Positions 8,663 through 18,973 of a DNA stretch of 64,000 bases are shown here, piece by piece. The notes below the pieces were generated by a model, which ran no database searches, was not told the origin of the DNA, and saw only the letters and a list, made by a program, of their open reading frames with translations. Each line of letters begins with the position of its first letter. Position 1 is the first letter of the stretch. Source of the stretch: G965220825 sp965220825 (GTDB lineage Bacteria; Pseudomonadota; Alphaproteobacteria; UBA828); the NCBI GenBank assembly GCA_965220825.1, contig OZ244839.1, forward strand, positions 1,736,001 through 1,800,000. The letters run 5' to 3'. Made by a program: the position numbers and the translations under genes.

Positions 8663-10070
8663 CCGCTTGCTCGCCGCCGGCCTCGCGCTGCTGCTCGCTC
8701 TCGCGACCCTGCCGGCCCGCGCCGACGTGCTCTCCGAGATGACCCGCTTCTGGGACGGCGCAGCCATCAACACCACAGGCCCGACCGCCTTCCAGGGCCA
8801 GGCCTCCGGCCACTGGACGCTCGGCAATCTCTACATGCGCGCGCCGGTCCGCGCCGAACAGGTGGCCACCGTCAATCTGCCCTCCTTCCGCGCCGGCTGC
8901 GGCGGCATCGACGCCTTCGCCGGCGCCTTCTCGTTCATCAACTCCGACCAGCTGATCGCCTTCGGCCGCGCCGTCGCCCAGAACGCCGCCGGCTTCGCCT
9001 TCGAACTGGCGCTGGAGACCGTCTCGCCGGTGATTGCCGAGACCATGTCCAAGCTCCGTGCGCTCGCCCAATGGGTGAATGCCCAGAACCTCAACAGCTG
9101 CGAGACCGCCCAGGCGCTGGTCGGCGCCGTCTGGTCGAAGAACGACCGCGCGTCGGCCGCCATCTGCGCCGCCATCGGAACCAGCCAGGGCATCTTCTCG
9201 GACTATGCCGCCGCCCGGCACGGCTGCGGGGCGGCCGGGCAGCGCAACTCGACGCTGGCCTCGGCCTCGGGCGCGATCGCCGACCAGGTGCCGGTCAACC
9301 TCAACTATGCCTGGCGGGCGGTCCGAGCCTCCGCCTTCCTCGCCAACGACACCGAGCTTGCCGAGTTCGCCATGTCGGTCTCCGGCACGGTGATCGTCAC
9401 CGCCCCGGTCTCGGACGGCGACAGTTCGGGGCCGCGCGTGCGCATCCTGGAGCCGCTGGCGCTCGACCGCCGGGTGACCGAGGTGCTGATGGAGGGCGGC
9501 GGCGCGCTGCCGGTCTATCGCTGCGACACGACCGACGCCTGCCTCAACCCGACCCTCGGAGAGGTCACCATCCCGGCCGACCGGGGCTTTCGCGGCCGTG
9601 TCGCGACGCTGCTGAACCGTCTGGCGGAAGCGGTGCGCACCGACACCGCGCCGCCGGCGGAGGCGCTCGGGCTGGTCAATCTCACCACGCTGCCGGTCTG
9701 GCGCGTCGTCAATGCGGCCGCCGCCTATCGCGGCGCGGTGGTCGACCGGGAGATCGACGCGCTCAGCGAGGCCGTGGCGCTCGATGTGCTGCAGGTCTGG
9801 ATCGCCGATCTCCACCGCACGGTCGAGGCGCGCGCCGGCACCCTCGACATCGCCGACGGCGCCCAGCTGGAGCGCTGGCGCGAGGGGCTCCGCGCCAACC
9901 GGGTGGCCCTCGCCCGCCACCGCCATGAGGGGCTGGAGCGCTTCAATACCGCGCTCGCCGTGGTCGAGAAGCTGCGGGTGATCGAGACCGCGCTTGCCGG
10001 CGCGCTCTCGGCCGATCTCCGCGCCGCGCTTGCCTTCGCCCGCGGCGGCGCGGCTGCCGGGTCCAGGTAG
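8652..10070 (+). CDS. traH: TraH, F-type pilus assembly protein
   Basis: An exported protein of 472 residues needed for pilus extension. ATG 8652 gives a clean signal peptide (cleavage near PARAD) and an 11-base overlap with traF. The TraH core is visible: NTTGPTAFQGQ.SGHWTLG, then INSDQLIAFGRAVAQNA, then LNSCETAQALVG with its conserved Cys. F TraH is of similar length, so this copy appears complete. Confidence 0.92.
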   Translation: MTTDRLLAAGLALLLALATLPARADVLSEMTRFWDGAAINTTGPTAFQGQASGHWTLGNLYMRAPVRAEQVATVNLPSFRAGCGGIDAFAGAFSFINSDQLIAFGRAVAQNAAGFAFELALETVSPVIAETMSKLRALAQWVNAQNLNSCETAQALVGAVWSKNDRASAAICAAIGTSQGIFSDYAAARHGCGAAGQRNSTLASASGAIADQVPVNLNYAWRAVRASAFLANDTELAEFAMSVSGTVIVTAPVSDGDSSGPRVRILEPLALDRRVTEVLMEGGGALPVYRCDTTDACLNPTLGEVTIPADRGFRGRVATLLNRLAEAVRTDTAPPAEALGLVNLTTLPVWRVVNAAAAYRGAVVDREIDALSEAVALDVLQVWIADLHRTVEARAGTLDIADGAQLERWREGLRANRVALARHRHEGLERFNTALAVVEKLRVIETALAGALSADLRAALAFARGGAAAGSR

Positions 10071-10078
10071 GAGGAGCC

Positions 10079-12976
10079 ATGTACGAACTCTTCACCCTCG
10101 GCGGCGGGACCTACCTGGTCGATCTGCTGAATGCCGTCGCCGCCATCACCTCGGGCGGCGCCTATGTGACGCTGGCCCAGCTGGCGGGCGCCGCCGGGCT
10201 TGCCTGGATCCTGTTCCGCACCGCCTTCGGCGGCTCCTGGAAGGACAATGCGAAGTGGATCCTGCTCTTCGTCACCGTCTGGGGCGCGATGATCGTGCCC
10301 AAGGCGACGGTGCGGGTGGTGGACCGCATCGATCCGGCGCTCGCGCCCGCCGTGGTGGCGAACGTGCCGGTGGGCCTCGCGCTCTTCGCCTCGCTCACCT
10401 CCCAGGTGGGCGACGGGCTGACGCGGCTCACCGAACAGGCCTTCACCCTGCCGGACGATCTCGCCTATCGCCGCCACGGCCTGATCTTCGGCGCGCGGCT
10501 CGCCGCCGCCGCGACCCGTCTCGAAGTAACGGATGCCGTGTTCGCCCGCAATCTGCGCGGCTACGCCCGGCAATGCGTCTTCCACGCCCTGCTGCTCGGC
10601 CATGTCACGGCGGACGATCTTCGTGAATCGACCGATGTCTGGGCGCTGGTCACCGCGCCCGGCTCGCCGTCCGCCGGCGCCTCGCCGGCGCGCATGTTCG
10701 AGTTCGCCACCAGGACTGCCGCCACCGGCACGGGCGCCACCGCCATCGACCGCGAGATCGTCACCTGCGCCGCCGGCGCCCAGCGGCTGAACGCGCAGTG
10801 GAACGCCGAACTGGCGCGCGCCGGAACGCTGTTCGGACGCCGCCTCTTCCCCGGCGCGGCGACGGACGCGCTGGCCCGCGCCGAGCTGACCGCCGCCCTT
10901 CCGGCCGCACACACCTTCCTGATCGGCGCGGCGCGGAGCGCCGGCGACATTCTCCGCCAGCAGATGGTGCTGAACGCGCTCCACGACGCCGGCGAGCAAT
11001 GGGCGGCCGAGACCGGCAATGCCGCCGCGCTCCGCGCCTATACCGAAGCCCGCGCCGAGGCCCAGACCGTCTCCGCCTACCGGGCCATCGGCCGCCAGGC
11101 CGAGACCTGGGTGCCGATGCTGAAGATCGTCTTCGAATGCCTCTATATCGGCGCCTTCCCGATCGCCGTCCTGCTGATGCTGACCCCGGCCGGCACCGCC
11201 ATCTTCCGCTCCTATGTGACCGGCCTGATCTGGCTGCAGAGCTGGGGGCCGCTCTATGCGGTGCTGCACCGCATCGCCATGGGCGAGGCGGCCGAGCGCA
11301 TGAGCGCCGTCGCCGCCATGCCGGGCGGCGAGGCCGGCATCTCGCTCATCGCCCAGGCCGGCATCCGGGCGGTCGCTTCCGATGTGGCGGTGATGTCGGG
11401 CTATCTCTCCATGTCGGTGCCGTTCCTCGCCGCCGCGCTCGCCTACGGTCTCGCCAAGGCGACCGTGCTCGCGACCTCGGTGCTGGCCGTGGGCCAGGAC
11501 GCCGCTTCCTCGGCCGCTCATGAGGGCACGACCGGCAATCTCTCGCTCGGCAACACCAGCGCCGACACCCATCGCTACGCCACCCTGGAAGGGCGCCAGA
11601 TCCGCACCTCGGCCCATGTCGACACCGACCGTCATGTCGACTTCGCGCCGGGAGGCGCGGCGGTGACGGTGACCGGCGACGGCACGGTGGTGGCCGACAT
11701 GGGCGCCGCCACCAGCCGCATTCCGGCCGCCGGCGTCCGGCTCTCGGAATCGCTCGCAACCAGCCACGAACAGCGCGCGGCGGAGGCGCACGGTCTCTCG
11801 CGCCACTGGTCGGTGGAGGCGGGCAGCGCCCGCAGCGCGGCAGTCTCCGACGCCACCGCTCTCGTCGAGCGCTACGCCCATGACGTCTCGACCGGTGTTG
11901 CCCACTCAAGGGGCGTCACGACCAGCGAGAGCGCCCAGGTGCAGGAACTCGAATCCCACTACGCGAAAATGTCGGAGACCACCGGCCTCACGAAGGAACA
12001 GATCGCTGCTCTCACCGGCGAGGCCAGGGTCGGGGGAAGTTGGGACTTCATCGCCAAGATCGGCGCCGACGGTTCGGCCATGTGGCGCGGGCAGACCATC
12101 GGGAGGGAGTCCTGGGAGTCTCTCAAGGACTATGCGGAGTCGCACCAGGTCCTCGATCTGTGGTCGCGGGTGTCGGACGCGTCGCGCCGCTACTCCACCG
12201 CCAGCGGCGATAGCGAGGCGGCCAGTCTCGACGAGAGCCTGTCGGCCAATCTCACCCGCATGCGCCGCTTCGAGGAACGCGCCTCGCTGGCGCGCCAGCA
12301 GTCCGAGAGCTGGACGGAGCAGGCCGCACAGGTGCGCGCCGACGCACAGGCCATCGACCGCGAACTCGGCCAGCCGTTCTTCGCCTGGCTCTCCGAACGC
12401 ACGGGCGCGGACGGGCGCACCATCGGCGCCGCCGGGGCGATCCGCCTCGCCTCGCCGCAGACGCCCGAAGAGGCCGAGACGCTGCGCGAGCATGCCGCCG
12501 CCTTCATCGCCGAACGCTTCCCCGCCCCCGCCGGCCCCGACCCCGCGTCCATCGGCGGCGCGGCCGCCTACGGCGCGGCGCGGGATACGCTTAGCCGGGC
12601 GTACGGCGGTGAGACCGCTGCTGCGTATGGCGGCTGGGCCGAGGGCGTGCGCGACCGGGCGAGTACGGCAGGAGTGCCGGCGCCGGGTGCGGTCGGCACG
12701 GACGCGATCCGCGAGCGCGCCGCCACCGACACCGACATGACGGTGAGCGATATCGGGCGAGATGTGCGCACCGGGATGACGCAGGACCGGACGCGTGCGG
12801 GCCGCGCCGGCGTCGGCGTGGAGACGCAAAAGCCGTTCGAGCATCACGCCACCGAGAACCTGCCCTTCGTCGGCGGCTGGCTCGCCGGACAACTGTTCGG
12901 CAGCGCGAGGAACACGGCCCCGGACGCAACGGACGGACCGAGCCAGCAACCGGACTGGCGGGACCAGTCGCCATGA
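10079..12976 (+). CDS. traG: TraG, mating-pair stabilisation and assembly protein
   Basis: A 965-residue inner-membrane protein. The N-terminal half (to about residue 480) has several hydrophobic segments, including residues about 35-75 and 355-380, and a final one near 440-465, as in the TraG-N domain. The C-terminal half is hydrophilic, rich in Ala, Ser and Glu, and projects into the periplasm in F. AGGAG lies immediately before the ATG. It is the last gene of the transfer transcript. Whether it also mediates entry exclusion, as in F, cannot be read from sequence. Confidence 0.9.
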   Translation: MYELFTLGGGTYLVDLLNAVAAITSGGAYVTLAQLAGAAGLAWILFRTAFGGSWKDNAKWILLFVTVWGAMIVPKATVRVVDRIDPALAPAVVANVPVGLALFASLTSQVGDGLTRLTEQAFTLPDDLAYRRHGLIFGARLAAAATRLEVTDAVFARNLRGYARQCVFHALLLGHVTADDLRESTDVWALVTAPGSPSAGASPARMFEFATRTAATGTGATAIDREIVTCAAGAQRLNAQWNAELARAGTLFGRRLFPGAATDALARAELTAALPAAHTFLIGAARSAGDILRQQMVLNALHDAGEQWAAETGNAAALRAYTEARAEAQTVSAYRAIGRQAETWVPMLKIVFECLYIGAFPIAVLLMLTPAGTAIFRSYVTGLIWLQSWGPLYAVLHRIAMGEAAERMSAVAAMPGGEAGISLIAQAGIRAVASDVAVMSGYLSMSVPFLAAALAYGLAKATVLATSVLAVGQDAASSAAHEGTTGNLSLGNTSADTHRYATLEGRQIRTSAHVDTDRHVDFAPGGAAVTVTGDGTVVADMGAATSRIPAAGVRLSESLATSHEQRAAEAHGLSRHWSVEAGSARSAAVSDATALVERYAHDVSTGVAHSRGVTTSESAQVQELESHYAKMSETTGLTKEQIAALTGEARVGGSWDFIAKIGADGSAMWRGQTIGRESWESLKDYAESHQVLDLWSRVSDASRRYSTASGDSEAASLDESLSANLTRMRRFEERASLARQQSESWTEQAAQVRADAQAIDRELGQPFFAWLSERTGADGRTIGAAGAIRLASPQTPEEAETLREHAAAFIAERFPAPAGPDPASIGGAAAYGAARDTLSRAYGGETAAAYGGWAEGVRDRASTAGVPAPGAVGTDAIRERAATDTDMTVSDIGRDVRTGMTQDRTRAGRAGVGVETQKPFEHHATENLPFVGGWLAGQLFGSARNTAPDATDGPSQQPDWRDQSP

Positions 12977-12981
12977 AGCGC

Positions 12982-13353
12982 TCAGCGCAAGTGATCGTCG
13001 TCGCGAAGCCGGTCTTCTTCCTGGTGTCTGAGATACGAATAGCGGCCAGTGCGACCGATCCAGTCCATTCGGTCATCGCGCCCGTCGGGCAGTTCGTGCT
13101 TGCGAAACGCCGACCAGTCGCCGTAGCGGAAGCCGAGCCAGAGCGCGCCCGAGAGGCTGGCGAGGACCGTCCAGGCGAGCGCCGCCAGCCAGAGCGGGCC
13201 TATCGCGTCGCGCCCGGCATCGAGCGCCAGCGCGCCGACCGTATAGAGCGCCGCCACGCCGAACCCGCCCAGCACGAAGAGACGCATGCGCCAGCCATGG
13301 CGGCGGCGCGGAACCGGTGCGATCGGGGGATCGAGAGCGTGGGTCATGGTCAT
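12982..13353 (-). CDS. small two-helix membrane protein
   Basis: A 123-residue protein encoded opposite to the transfer genes, convergent with traG and divergent from ssb. Two hydrophobic segments (residues about 24-45 and 52-80) are followed by a charged C-terminus (DWSAFRKHELPDGRDDRMDW). I chose ATG 13353, preceding MTMTHALDPP, because upstream residues in the open frame are low-complexity Arg/Gly. I recognise no family. The clean hydrophobic pattern favours this strand over the overlapping + frame. Confidence 0.55.
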   Translation of the reverse strand: MTMTHALDPPIAPVPRRRHGWRMRLFVLGGFGVAALYTVGALALDAGRDAIGPLWLAALAWTVLASLSGALWLGFRYGDWSAFRKHELPDGRDDRMDWIGRTGRYSYLRHQEEDRLRDDDHLR

Positions 13354-13525
13354 GGCCTCCGAGCATACAGACGACGAGGCGGAGGGCCAGACTCCAGCCC
13401 CGCTACCCTCGCCCCGCCCCGGCTCGCCCCCACCGCCTCGCGGCCCCGGAGCGCGTGGCCGCCGCAACCGGCAAGCGCACCCGTACCGACGATGACACCC
13501 CACCGACACTGACAAGGAGACGATC

Positions 13526-13903
13526 ATGCTGAACATCAACCGCGTCACCCTGCTGGGCCATGCCGGGCGCGACCCGGACATCCGCACCCTCAAGGGCGGC
13601 GAGAAGACCGCCTCCTTCAGCCTCGCCACCACGGCGCGCTGGAAGGACCGCAACGGCGAGGCGGCCGAGGCCACCGAGTGGCACCGGATCGCCGTCTATG
13701 GCGGCGCCGTCGAGCCGGTCGAGCGGCTGGTGAAGAAGGGAACGGCCGTTCTGATCGAAGGCCGGCTCTCGATGCGCTCCTGGCAGGACCGCGAGGGCAC
13801 GACGCAGCGGGTGACGGAGATCGTGGTCGCCGGACCGCACGGCATGGTGAACGTGCTCTCGCGCAGTCCCGCGACGGAGGACAGCGGCGATGAAGCCGCC
13901 TGA
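13526..13903 (+). CDS. ssb: single-stranded DNA-binding protein (SSB), short form
   Basis: A 125-residue OB-fold protein starting MLNINRVTLLGHAGRDPDIR, the standard SSB opening, with EWHRIAVYG and a GTAVLIEGRL strand. It probably protects transferred single strands. It lacks the usual acidic DDxPF tail that recruits partner proteins and ends SGDEAA. A second SSB with that tail is encoded at 41953-42417. AAGGAGACGATC precedes the ATG. Confidence 0.92.
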   Translation: MLNINRVTLLGHAGRDPDIRTLKGGEKTASFSLATTARWKDRNGEAAEATEWHRIAVYGGAVEPVERLVKKGTAVLIEGRLSMRSWQDREGTTQRVTEIVVAGPHGMVNVLSRSPATEDSGDEAA

Positions 13904-13933
13904 CCTCACAGCGCTGCCTGGGGAAGAGGGCCG

Positions 13934-15985
13934 ATGAGGGCGCTCGGCTCCAGCACGCTGCGCGGCGGCCAGACCGTCTTCCATGCCTTCCGCATGTGGG
14001 GGCAGCTGCTGCGCGCCGGCCTCTTCCTCGCGGCCGCGGCCGTGGTCGCGGTTCCCGTCTGGCATGTCTGGACGCACAGCACCGGCTATGAGTGGTATGC
14101 CGCCTCGATGGTGACGGTCGCCGAGGCCAAGCTCGCCATCGGCTATCGCGAGACCGCCCGCCAGGAGGTGCGCCTCGCCGACGGTTCGACCGCCACCATG
14201 ACCGTGGCCGAGATCGCCGCCTCGCCCCGGGCGCTCGCGGTGCGCGAACGCCTCAAGGACGAGGTGCTCGCCAGCGCGCTGCTCGGCGCCAAGGCGTCGG
14301 TGGCGGTCATCCTGCTGTTCATCGCCCTCTTCTGGTATCGCGGCTGGCAGTTGAACCGGGGACGCCACCTCCGGGGCGCCGAACTCGCCAGCGCGAAGGA
14401 ACTCGCGCGCCGGGTGCAGCCGACCCGCAAGCGCCTCGCAGCGGCGCTCTCGCTCTCGGCCGAACCCGCCCCCTACCGCATCGCCGGCGTGCCCTATCCC
14501 GAACGCACCGAAACCCAGCACAGCATCGTCTCCGGCACCACCGGTTCCGGCAAGACCGTGCTGATCTCCGATCTCGTTGCCCAGATCCGCGCCCGCGGCG
14601 AGCGCTGCGTGATCTACGACAAGATGGGGACTTACACCCGCGCCTTCTTCGATCCCGATCGCGACACGCTGCTCAACCCGCTCGACGCCCGCGCGCCCCG
14701 CTGGTCGCCCTTCCTCGAAGCGCGCACCCCGCGCGACTTCGACATGATGGCCGCCGCCCTCATCCCGCAGCAGAAGGACACCGTCGATCCCTTCTGGGTC
14801 ACCGCCGCGCGGCAGCTCTTCGCCAACGGCGCCGGCGTGCTCTGGAAGAAGGGCGAGACCCGCAACCGGGTGCTGGTGGAGCATCTGCTGAAGACCGAAC
14901 TGACGGCGCTTGCCGAAGCGATGGAGGGCACCGTCGCCCAGTCGATCGTCGATCCCGAGAACCCGAAGACCGCCCTCTCCGTGCGCGCCATGCTCACCGC
15001 CAATATCGGCGCGCTCGAACTCCTGCCCGATACCGGCCCTGCCTTCTCGATCCGCGAGTGGATCGCCGACGAGGATCGCGACGGCTTTCTCTTCCTGACC
15101 TCGCGCGGCGACCAGCATGCAAGCCTGCGCGGCCTCATCTCCACCTGGCTGGAGATCGCGGTCAATGCGCTGCTCTCTCTCGAACAGGCGGATGGCAGGC
15201 GCATCTGGATCGTCCTCGACGAGCTCCCGACCCTCCACCAGGTGCCCTCGCTGCAGCCCGGGCTTGCGGAATCGCGCCAGTTCGGCGGCTGCTTCCTGCT
15301 CGGCGTGCAAACCGTTTCGGCGCTGCGCGACCTTTACGGGCGCAACGGCGCCGAGACCATCTCCGGCCTCTGCGGCACCCGCGTCGTGCTCGCCGCGCCC
15401 GACCGCGACACCGCCCAGTGGTCCGCCGACTGTCTTGGCCGGAGCGAGGTCGAAGATGTGGCCGAAGGCTTCTCCTACGGCGCCAACACGATCCGCGACG
15501 GCGTCTCGCTCACGCCCCGGCGCGAACTGCGCCCGCTGGCGCTCGCCTCGGAGATCATGCGGCTGGAAAACCTGCATGGCTATCTCCGCTTCCCCGGCCC
15601 GCTGCCGGTCGCCCGCATCGCGCTCCGCTATGTTCAGAGGCCCAGAGTGGCGGAGCGGTTCGTAGCGAGGACCGAGGCGGCCCGTGCCGGCATGGCGCCA
15701 GAGGAAACCGAGGCGGTGCAGCCCGAGCTTCCCCTCGATGCCGGGGACCCTGTGGTATCTGGAGACAGACCGGCACCGCACAAGACCATTGAGACCGAGC
15801 GTAAGGCGCCCCGCAAGACGAACCGCAAGAAACCGCCTGCTGCTGGCAAGGGGCAGGATGGGCCAAGCGTGTGCACCGCGCCGGAAGAACCTTCTACCGG
15901 AGAGCAACCGGTTCCGTCCGGCAAGACGGATCGACAGGCACGCCGTCCCGAGTCCGCTGAACCTCCAGCCTGCGACTGGCTCTGA
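13934..15985 (+). CDS. traD: TraD, type IV coupling protein
   Basis: An inner-membrane ATPase that links the relaxosome to the secretion channel. The 683-residue product has two N-terminal membrane segments (about residues 25-45 and 115-140), a Walker A (SGTTGSGKT, about residue 200) and a Walker B (IWIVLDELPTLHQ, about residue 430). The C-terminal 100 residues are low complexity and basic, the usual relaxase-recognition tail. Its stop overlaps the start of the relaxase (TGATG), so the two are translationally coupled. Confidence 0.94.
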   Translation: MRALGSSTLRGGQTVFHAFRMWGQLLRAGLFLAAAAVVAVPVWHVWTHSTGYEWYAASMVTVAEAKLAIGYRETARQEVRLADGSTATMTVAEIAASPRALAVRERLKDEVLASALLGAKASVAVILLFIALFWYRGWQLNRGRHLRGAELASAKELARRVQPTRKRLAAALSLSAEPAPYRIAGVPYPERTETQHSIVSGTTGSGKTVLISDLVAQIRARGERCVIYDKMGTYTRAFFDPDRDTLLNPLDARAPRWSPFLEARTPRDFDMMAAALIPQQKDTVDPFWVTAARQLFANGAGVLWKKGETRNRVLVEHLLKTELTALAEAMEGTVAQSIVDPENPKTALSVRAMLTANIGALELLPDTGPAFSIREWIADEDRDGFLFLTSRGDQHASLRGLISTWLEIAVNALLSLEQADGRRIWIVLDELPTLHQVPSLQPGLAESRQFGGCFLLGVQTVSALRDLYGRNGAETISGLCGTRVVLAAPDRDTAQWSADCLGRSEVEDVAEGFSYGANTIRDGVSLTPRRELRPLALASEIMRLENLHGYLRFPGPLPVARIALRYVQRPRVAERFVARTEAARAGMAPEETEAVQPELPLDAGDPVVSGDRPAPHKTIETERKAPRKTNRKKPPAAGKGQDGPSVCTAPEEPSTGEQPVPSGKTDRQARRPESAEPPACDWL

Positions 15986-18885
15986 TGGTCGTCTCCATCG
16001 GCGCCATCGCGTCGCCCTCCCAGGGCGTCTCCTACTATGAGCGCGACGGCTATTACGCCAAGGACGATCCGGAACACCGGATGCAGAGCGCCTGGCAAGG
16101 TCGGGGCGCGGACGAACTCGGCCTCCAGGGACCCGTCGATCCGGCCACCTTCCAATCCGTTCTTGAAGGCGAGGTGCCCGACGGCAGCGGCGTCCGGCTC
16201 GGCCGCGTCGACGGGGACGGCAACCGCCTCCACCGTCCCGGCCGCGACCTCACCTTCTCCGCCCCCAAATCGGTCTCGCTCGCCGCCCTGGTCGGCGGCG
16301 ACGACCGCGTCGTCGAGGCCCACGACCGGGCGGTGCAGCGCACCCTCGACTGGATCGAACGTAATGTCGCCGAGACCCGGATGCGCGATCCCGAAACCGG
16401 CCGCATGATCCGCGCCGGCGGTCAGAAGATCGTCGCCGCCACCTTCCGGCACGACACCTCCCGCAACCTCGATCCCCAGCTTCACACCCATGCCGTGCTC
16501 GCCAACATGGTGCGGGGCGAGGACGACAAGTGGCGAACCATGGCCAACGAGGCCCTCTATCGCCGCCAGAAACTGATCGGCATGCTCTATCGCAACGAAC
16601 TCGCGCAGGAACTCGGCGGGCTCGGCTACCGGATCGAGAAGAGCCATGCCGACGGGCGCTTCGAGATCGCCGACGTGTCCCGCGAGACCGTCGAGACCTT
16701 CTCGACAAGACGCGCCGAGATCGAGGCGGCGGTCGCCGAACGCGGGGCCGACGGCACGGCGGCGAACCCGCGCCTGGCCGAGCGCGCGGCGCTGATGACC
16801 CGCGCGCACAAGCGCGATGTCGACAAGGCAACGCTCCGCGAGAACTGGCAGCGCCAGGCGACCGCGCTCGGGTTCGATGCAAAGGCGCTCACGGCCGATG
16901 CCCGATCGCGGGAGACCGTCGAGCGGAGTCCGGACGGGTCCCAGAAGCTGGAAGGGCCAGAGTCGAGTGCGGAGACGAAGGACCCGGCAGCCGACGCGGT
17001 CGCCTGGGCGGTCGATCATCTCTCCGAACGCGAGGCGGTGTTCTCCCGCGCCGATCTTCTGACGGCCGCGCTTGCCTGGCAGCCCGGCGAAATCGGCGTC
17101 GACGCGGCGGAGCGCGCGGTGGATGCCCTGCAAGGTGAGGGAAGGCTCCATGCCGCGCCGGCGTTCCACACCGGCGACGGCCTGACCACCGACCGGGCGC
17201 TCGCCGACGAGCGCGAGACCGTCGGCCTGATGCGGGACGGTCAGGATCGCGCCCGGCCGGTCATGCGCGGCTGGATGGCGCAGACCTACATCCATCGGGG
17301 GCCGCTCACCCAGGGTCAAAGGGAGGCGGTGAAGCTGATTCTGGGCGCGAAAGACCGGGTGGTCGGCGTCCAGGGCTACGCCGGAACCGGCAAGACCGCG
17401 ATGCTGAACCGCGTCCGCAGCCTCGCCGCCAAGCGCGGCTACCGCCTCGCCGGTCTCGCCCCCTCGGCCTCGGCCGCAAGGACGCTCGGCAATGAGGCCG
17501 GCATTCAGAGCGAGACGCTGCAACTCTTCCTTGCCCGCAATGCGGGCGTTGCCGAAGACCGCCTCTCGAAGAAGGGCCTGAAGGCGATGCGCGGCGCGTT
17601 CGCCCGGACCGTGCTGGTGGTGGACGAAGGCTCGCTCGCCTCGACGGTCCAGGCCCGCGACCTGCTCCGGATCGCCAATGTCCTGCGCATCCCGCGCGTG
17701 GTGCTGGTCGGCGACGCCAAGCAGCTCGATGCGGTCGATGCCGGCAAGCCCTTCGCCCAGCTCCAGGCCGCCGGCATGAAGACCGCCGTCATGGACGAGA
17801 TCATGCGTCAGCGCGATCCCGAACTGAAGGCCGCGGTCGAGGCGAGCCTCGCAGGCGAGATCGCCAAGGCCTTCGGGAAGCTCGGAGAAAATGTCGCCGA
17901 GGTGAAGCCTGACAATATCGCCGGCGCCGTCGCCGCGCGCTGGCTGGCGCTCTCACCAGACGCGAGAGAGAACACCGGCGTCATGGCGCCGAGCCACAAA
18001 CTCCGCCAGTCCGTCAACGACCATATCCGCGAGCGCCTCGCCCGCGAGGGCCGCATTCATGGCCCGGTCTTCGGGGGCGAGCAGTTGGTCTCGAAGGGCT
18101 ACACCAACGCCGAGAAGGCGCTCGCGGCCAACTACACGCCGGGCGATGTCGTCGCGTTCCACCGGCCCTACAAGCGGATCGGCGTCGAGAAGGGCGACGA
18201 GCGCCGCGTGGTTGAGGTCGATCACCGGAACCGCGAGGTGCTGCTCGATGGCGGCGAGGACGGGACCGTGCGCTGGAAGCCGGGCGAGATCGCCGGGCAG
18301 AAAGGCGGCAGCGAGGTCTTTGGAACAGACGCGATCGAACTCCGCGCCGGCGACCGCATCCGCTGGACCCGCAACGACAAGGCCCTCGGCCTGGTCAACA
18401 GCCGCACCGCCGAGGTGGTGTCGGTCGAAGGAGGACGCGTGACGTTCCGCCTGGAAGACGGGCGCAAGCTCGACCTGAACCGGGGCGACCCACAACTTCG
18501 CCACCTCGACCACGCCTGGGCCTCGACCGTCCACGCCTTCCAGGGCCGCACCGTCGACAACGTGATCGCCGCCATGGAGGCCAACCATCCGCACCTGACC
18601 ACGCAGAAGAGCTTCTATGTGGAGATCAGCCGGGCGCGCGACCGGGCAGAGCTGGTGACCGACGACGCGAAGGCGCTGCGGGAGCAGCTCGAAGCCGCCA
18701 CCGGCGAACGCATGGCGGCGCTGGAGGGGGTCGGGAAGACGGAGCGGACCGCCACACAGCACCTGGAGCACGAGCCGGAAGGAGGTAAGGAACGCGGGGA
18801 GGCGGCGCCGCGGGAACGGACGTCCGAGCGGGCGATCGAACAGAGCCGGGCGCCGAAAGAGCACGACCGCGGCTTGGGTCTTTAG
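15985..18885 (+). CDS. traI: MobF-family relaxase-helicase (TraI/TrwC type)
   Basis: Nicks oriT and unwinds the transferred strand. The 966-residue product has the MobF tyrosines near the N-terminus (SYYERDGYYAKDD, residues about 16-26) and the three-histidine metal site (FRHDTSRNLDPQLHTHAVL, residues about 154-172). The helicase half carries a Walker A (GYAGTGKT, about residue 466), VLVVDEGSLAS, and the late motif WASTVHAFQGRTVDNVI near residue 845. It is closer in length to TrwC than to F TraI. The last 70 residues are charged and low complexity. Confidence 0.95.
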   Translation: MVVSIGAIASPSQGVSYYERDGYYAKDDPEHRMQSAWQGRGADELGLQGPVDPATFQSVLEGEVPDGSGVRLGRVDGDGNRLHRPGRDLTFSAPKSVSLAALVGGDDRVVEAHDRAVQRTLDWIERNVAETRMRDPETGRMIRAGGQKIVAATFRHDTSRNLDPQLHTHAVLANMVRGEDDKWRTMANEALYRRQKLIGMLYRNELAQELGGLGYRIEKSHADGRFEIADVSRETVETFSTRRAEIEAAVAERGADGTAANPRLAERAALMTRAHKRDVDKATLRENWQRQATALGFDAKALTADARSRETVERSPDGSQKLEGPESSAETKDPAADAVAWAVDHLSEREAVFSRADLLTAALAWQPGEIGVDAAERAVDALQGEGRLHAAPAFHTGDGLTTDRALADERETVGLMRDGQDRARPVMRGWMAQTYIHRGPLTQGQREAVKLILGAKDRVVGVQGYAGTGKTAMLNRVRSLAAKRGYRLAGLAPSASAARTLGNEAGIQSETLQLFLARNAGVAEDRLSKKGLKAMRGAFARTVLVVDEGSLASTVQARDLLRIANVLRIPRVVLVGDAKQLDAVDAGKPFAQLQAAGMKTAVMDEIMRQRDPELKAAVEASLAGEIAKAFGKLGENVAEVKPDNIAGAVAARWLALSPDARENTGVMAPSHKLRQSVNDHIRERLAREGRIHGPVFGGEQLVSKGYTNAEKALAANYTPGDVVAFHRPYKRIGVEKGDERRVVEVDHRNREVLLDGGEDGTVRWKPGEIAGQKGGSEVFGTDAIELRAGDRIRWTRNDKALGLVNSRTAEVVSVEGGRVTFRLEDGRKLDLNRGDPQLRHLDHAWASTVHAFQGRTVDNVIAAMEANHPHLTTQKSFYVEISRARDRAELVTDDAKALREQLEAATGERMAALEGVGKTERTATQHLEHEPEGGKERGEAAPRERTSERAIEQSRAPKEHDRGLGL

Positions 18886-18973
18886 GAGCTCTCGACCTCC
18901 TGGTCGTTCGGGCGCAGTCGGGACAGGCCGATTGCCGGGTCAACGGATCGGGAGGCTTGGGGGTATGACCTAG

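Noticed and set aside
13403..15907. Long minus frame (834 codons) opposite traD
   Set aside because: Low-complexity Gly/Glu/Arg composition with no motifs; shadow of traD.
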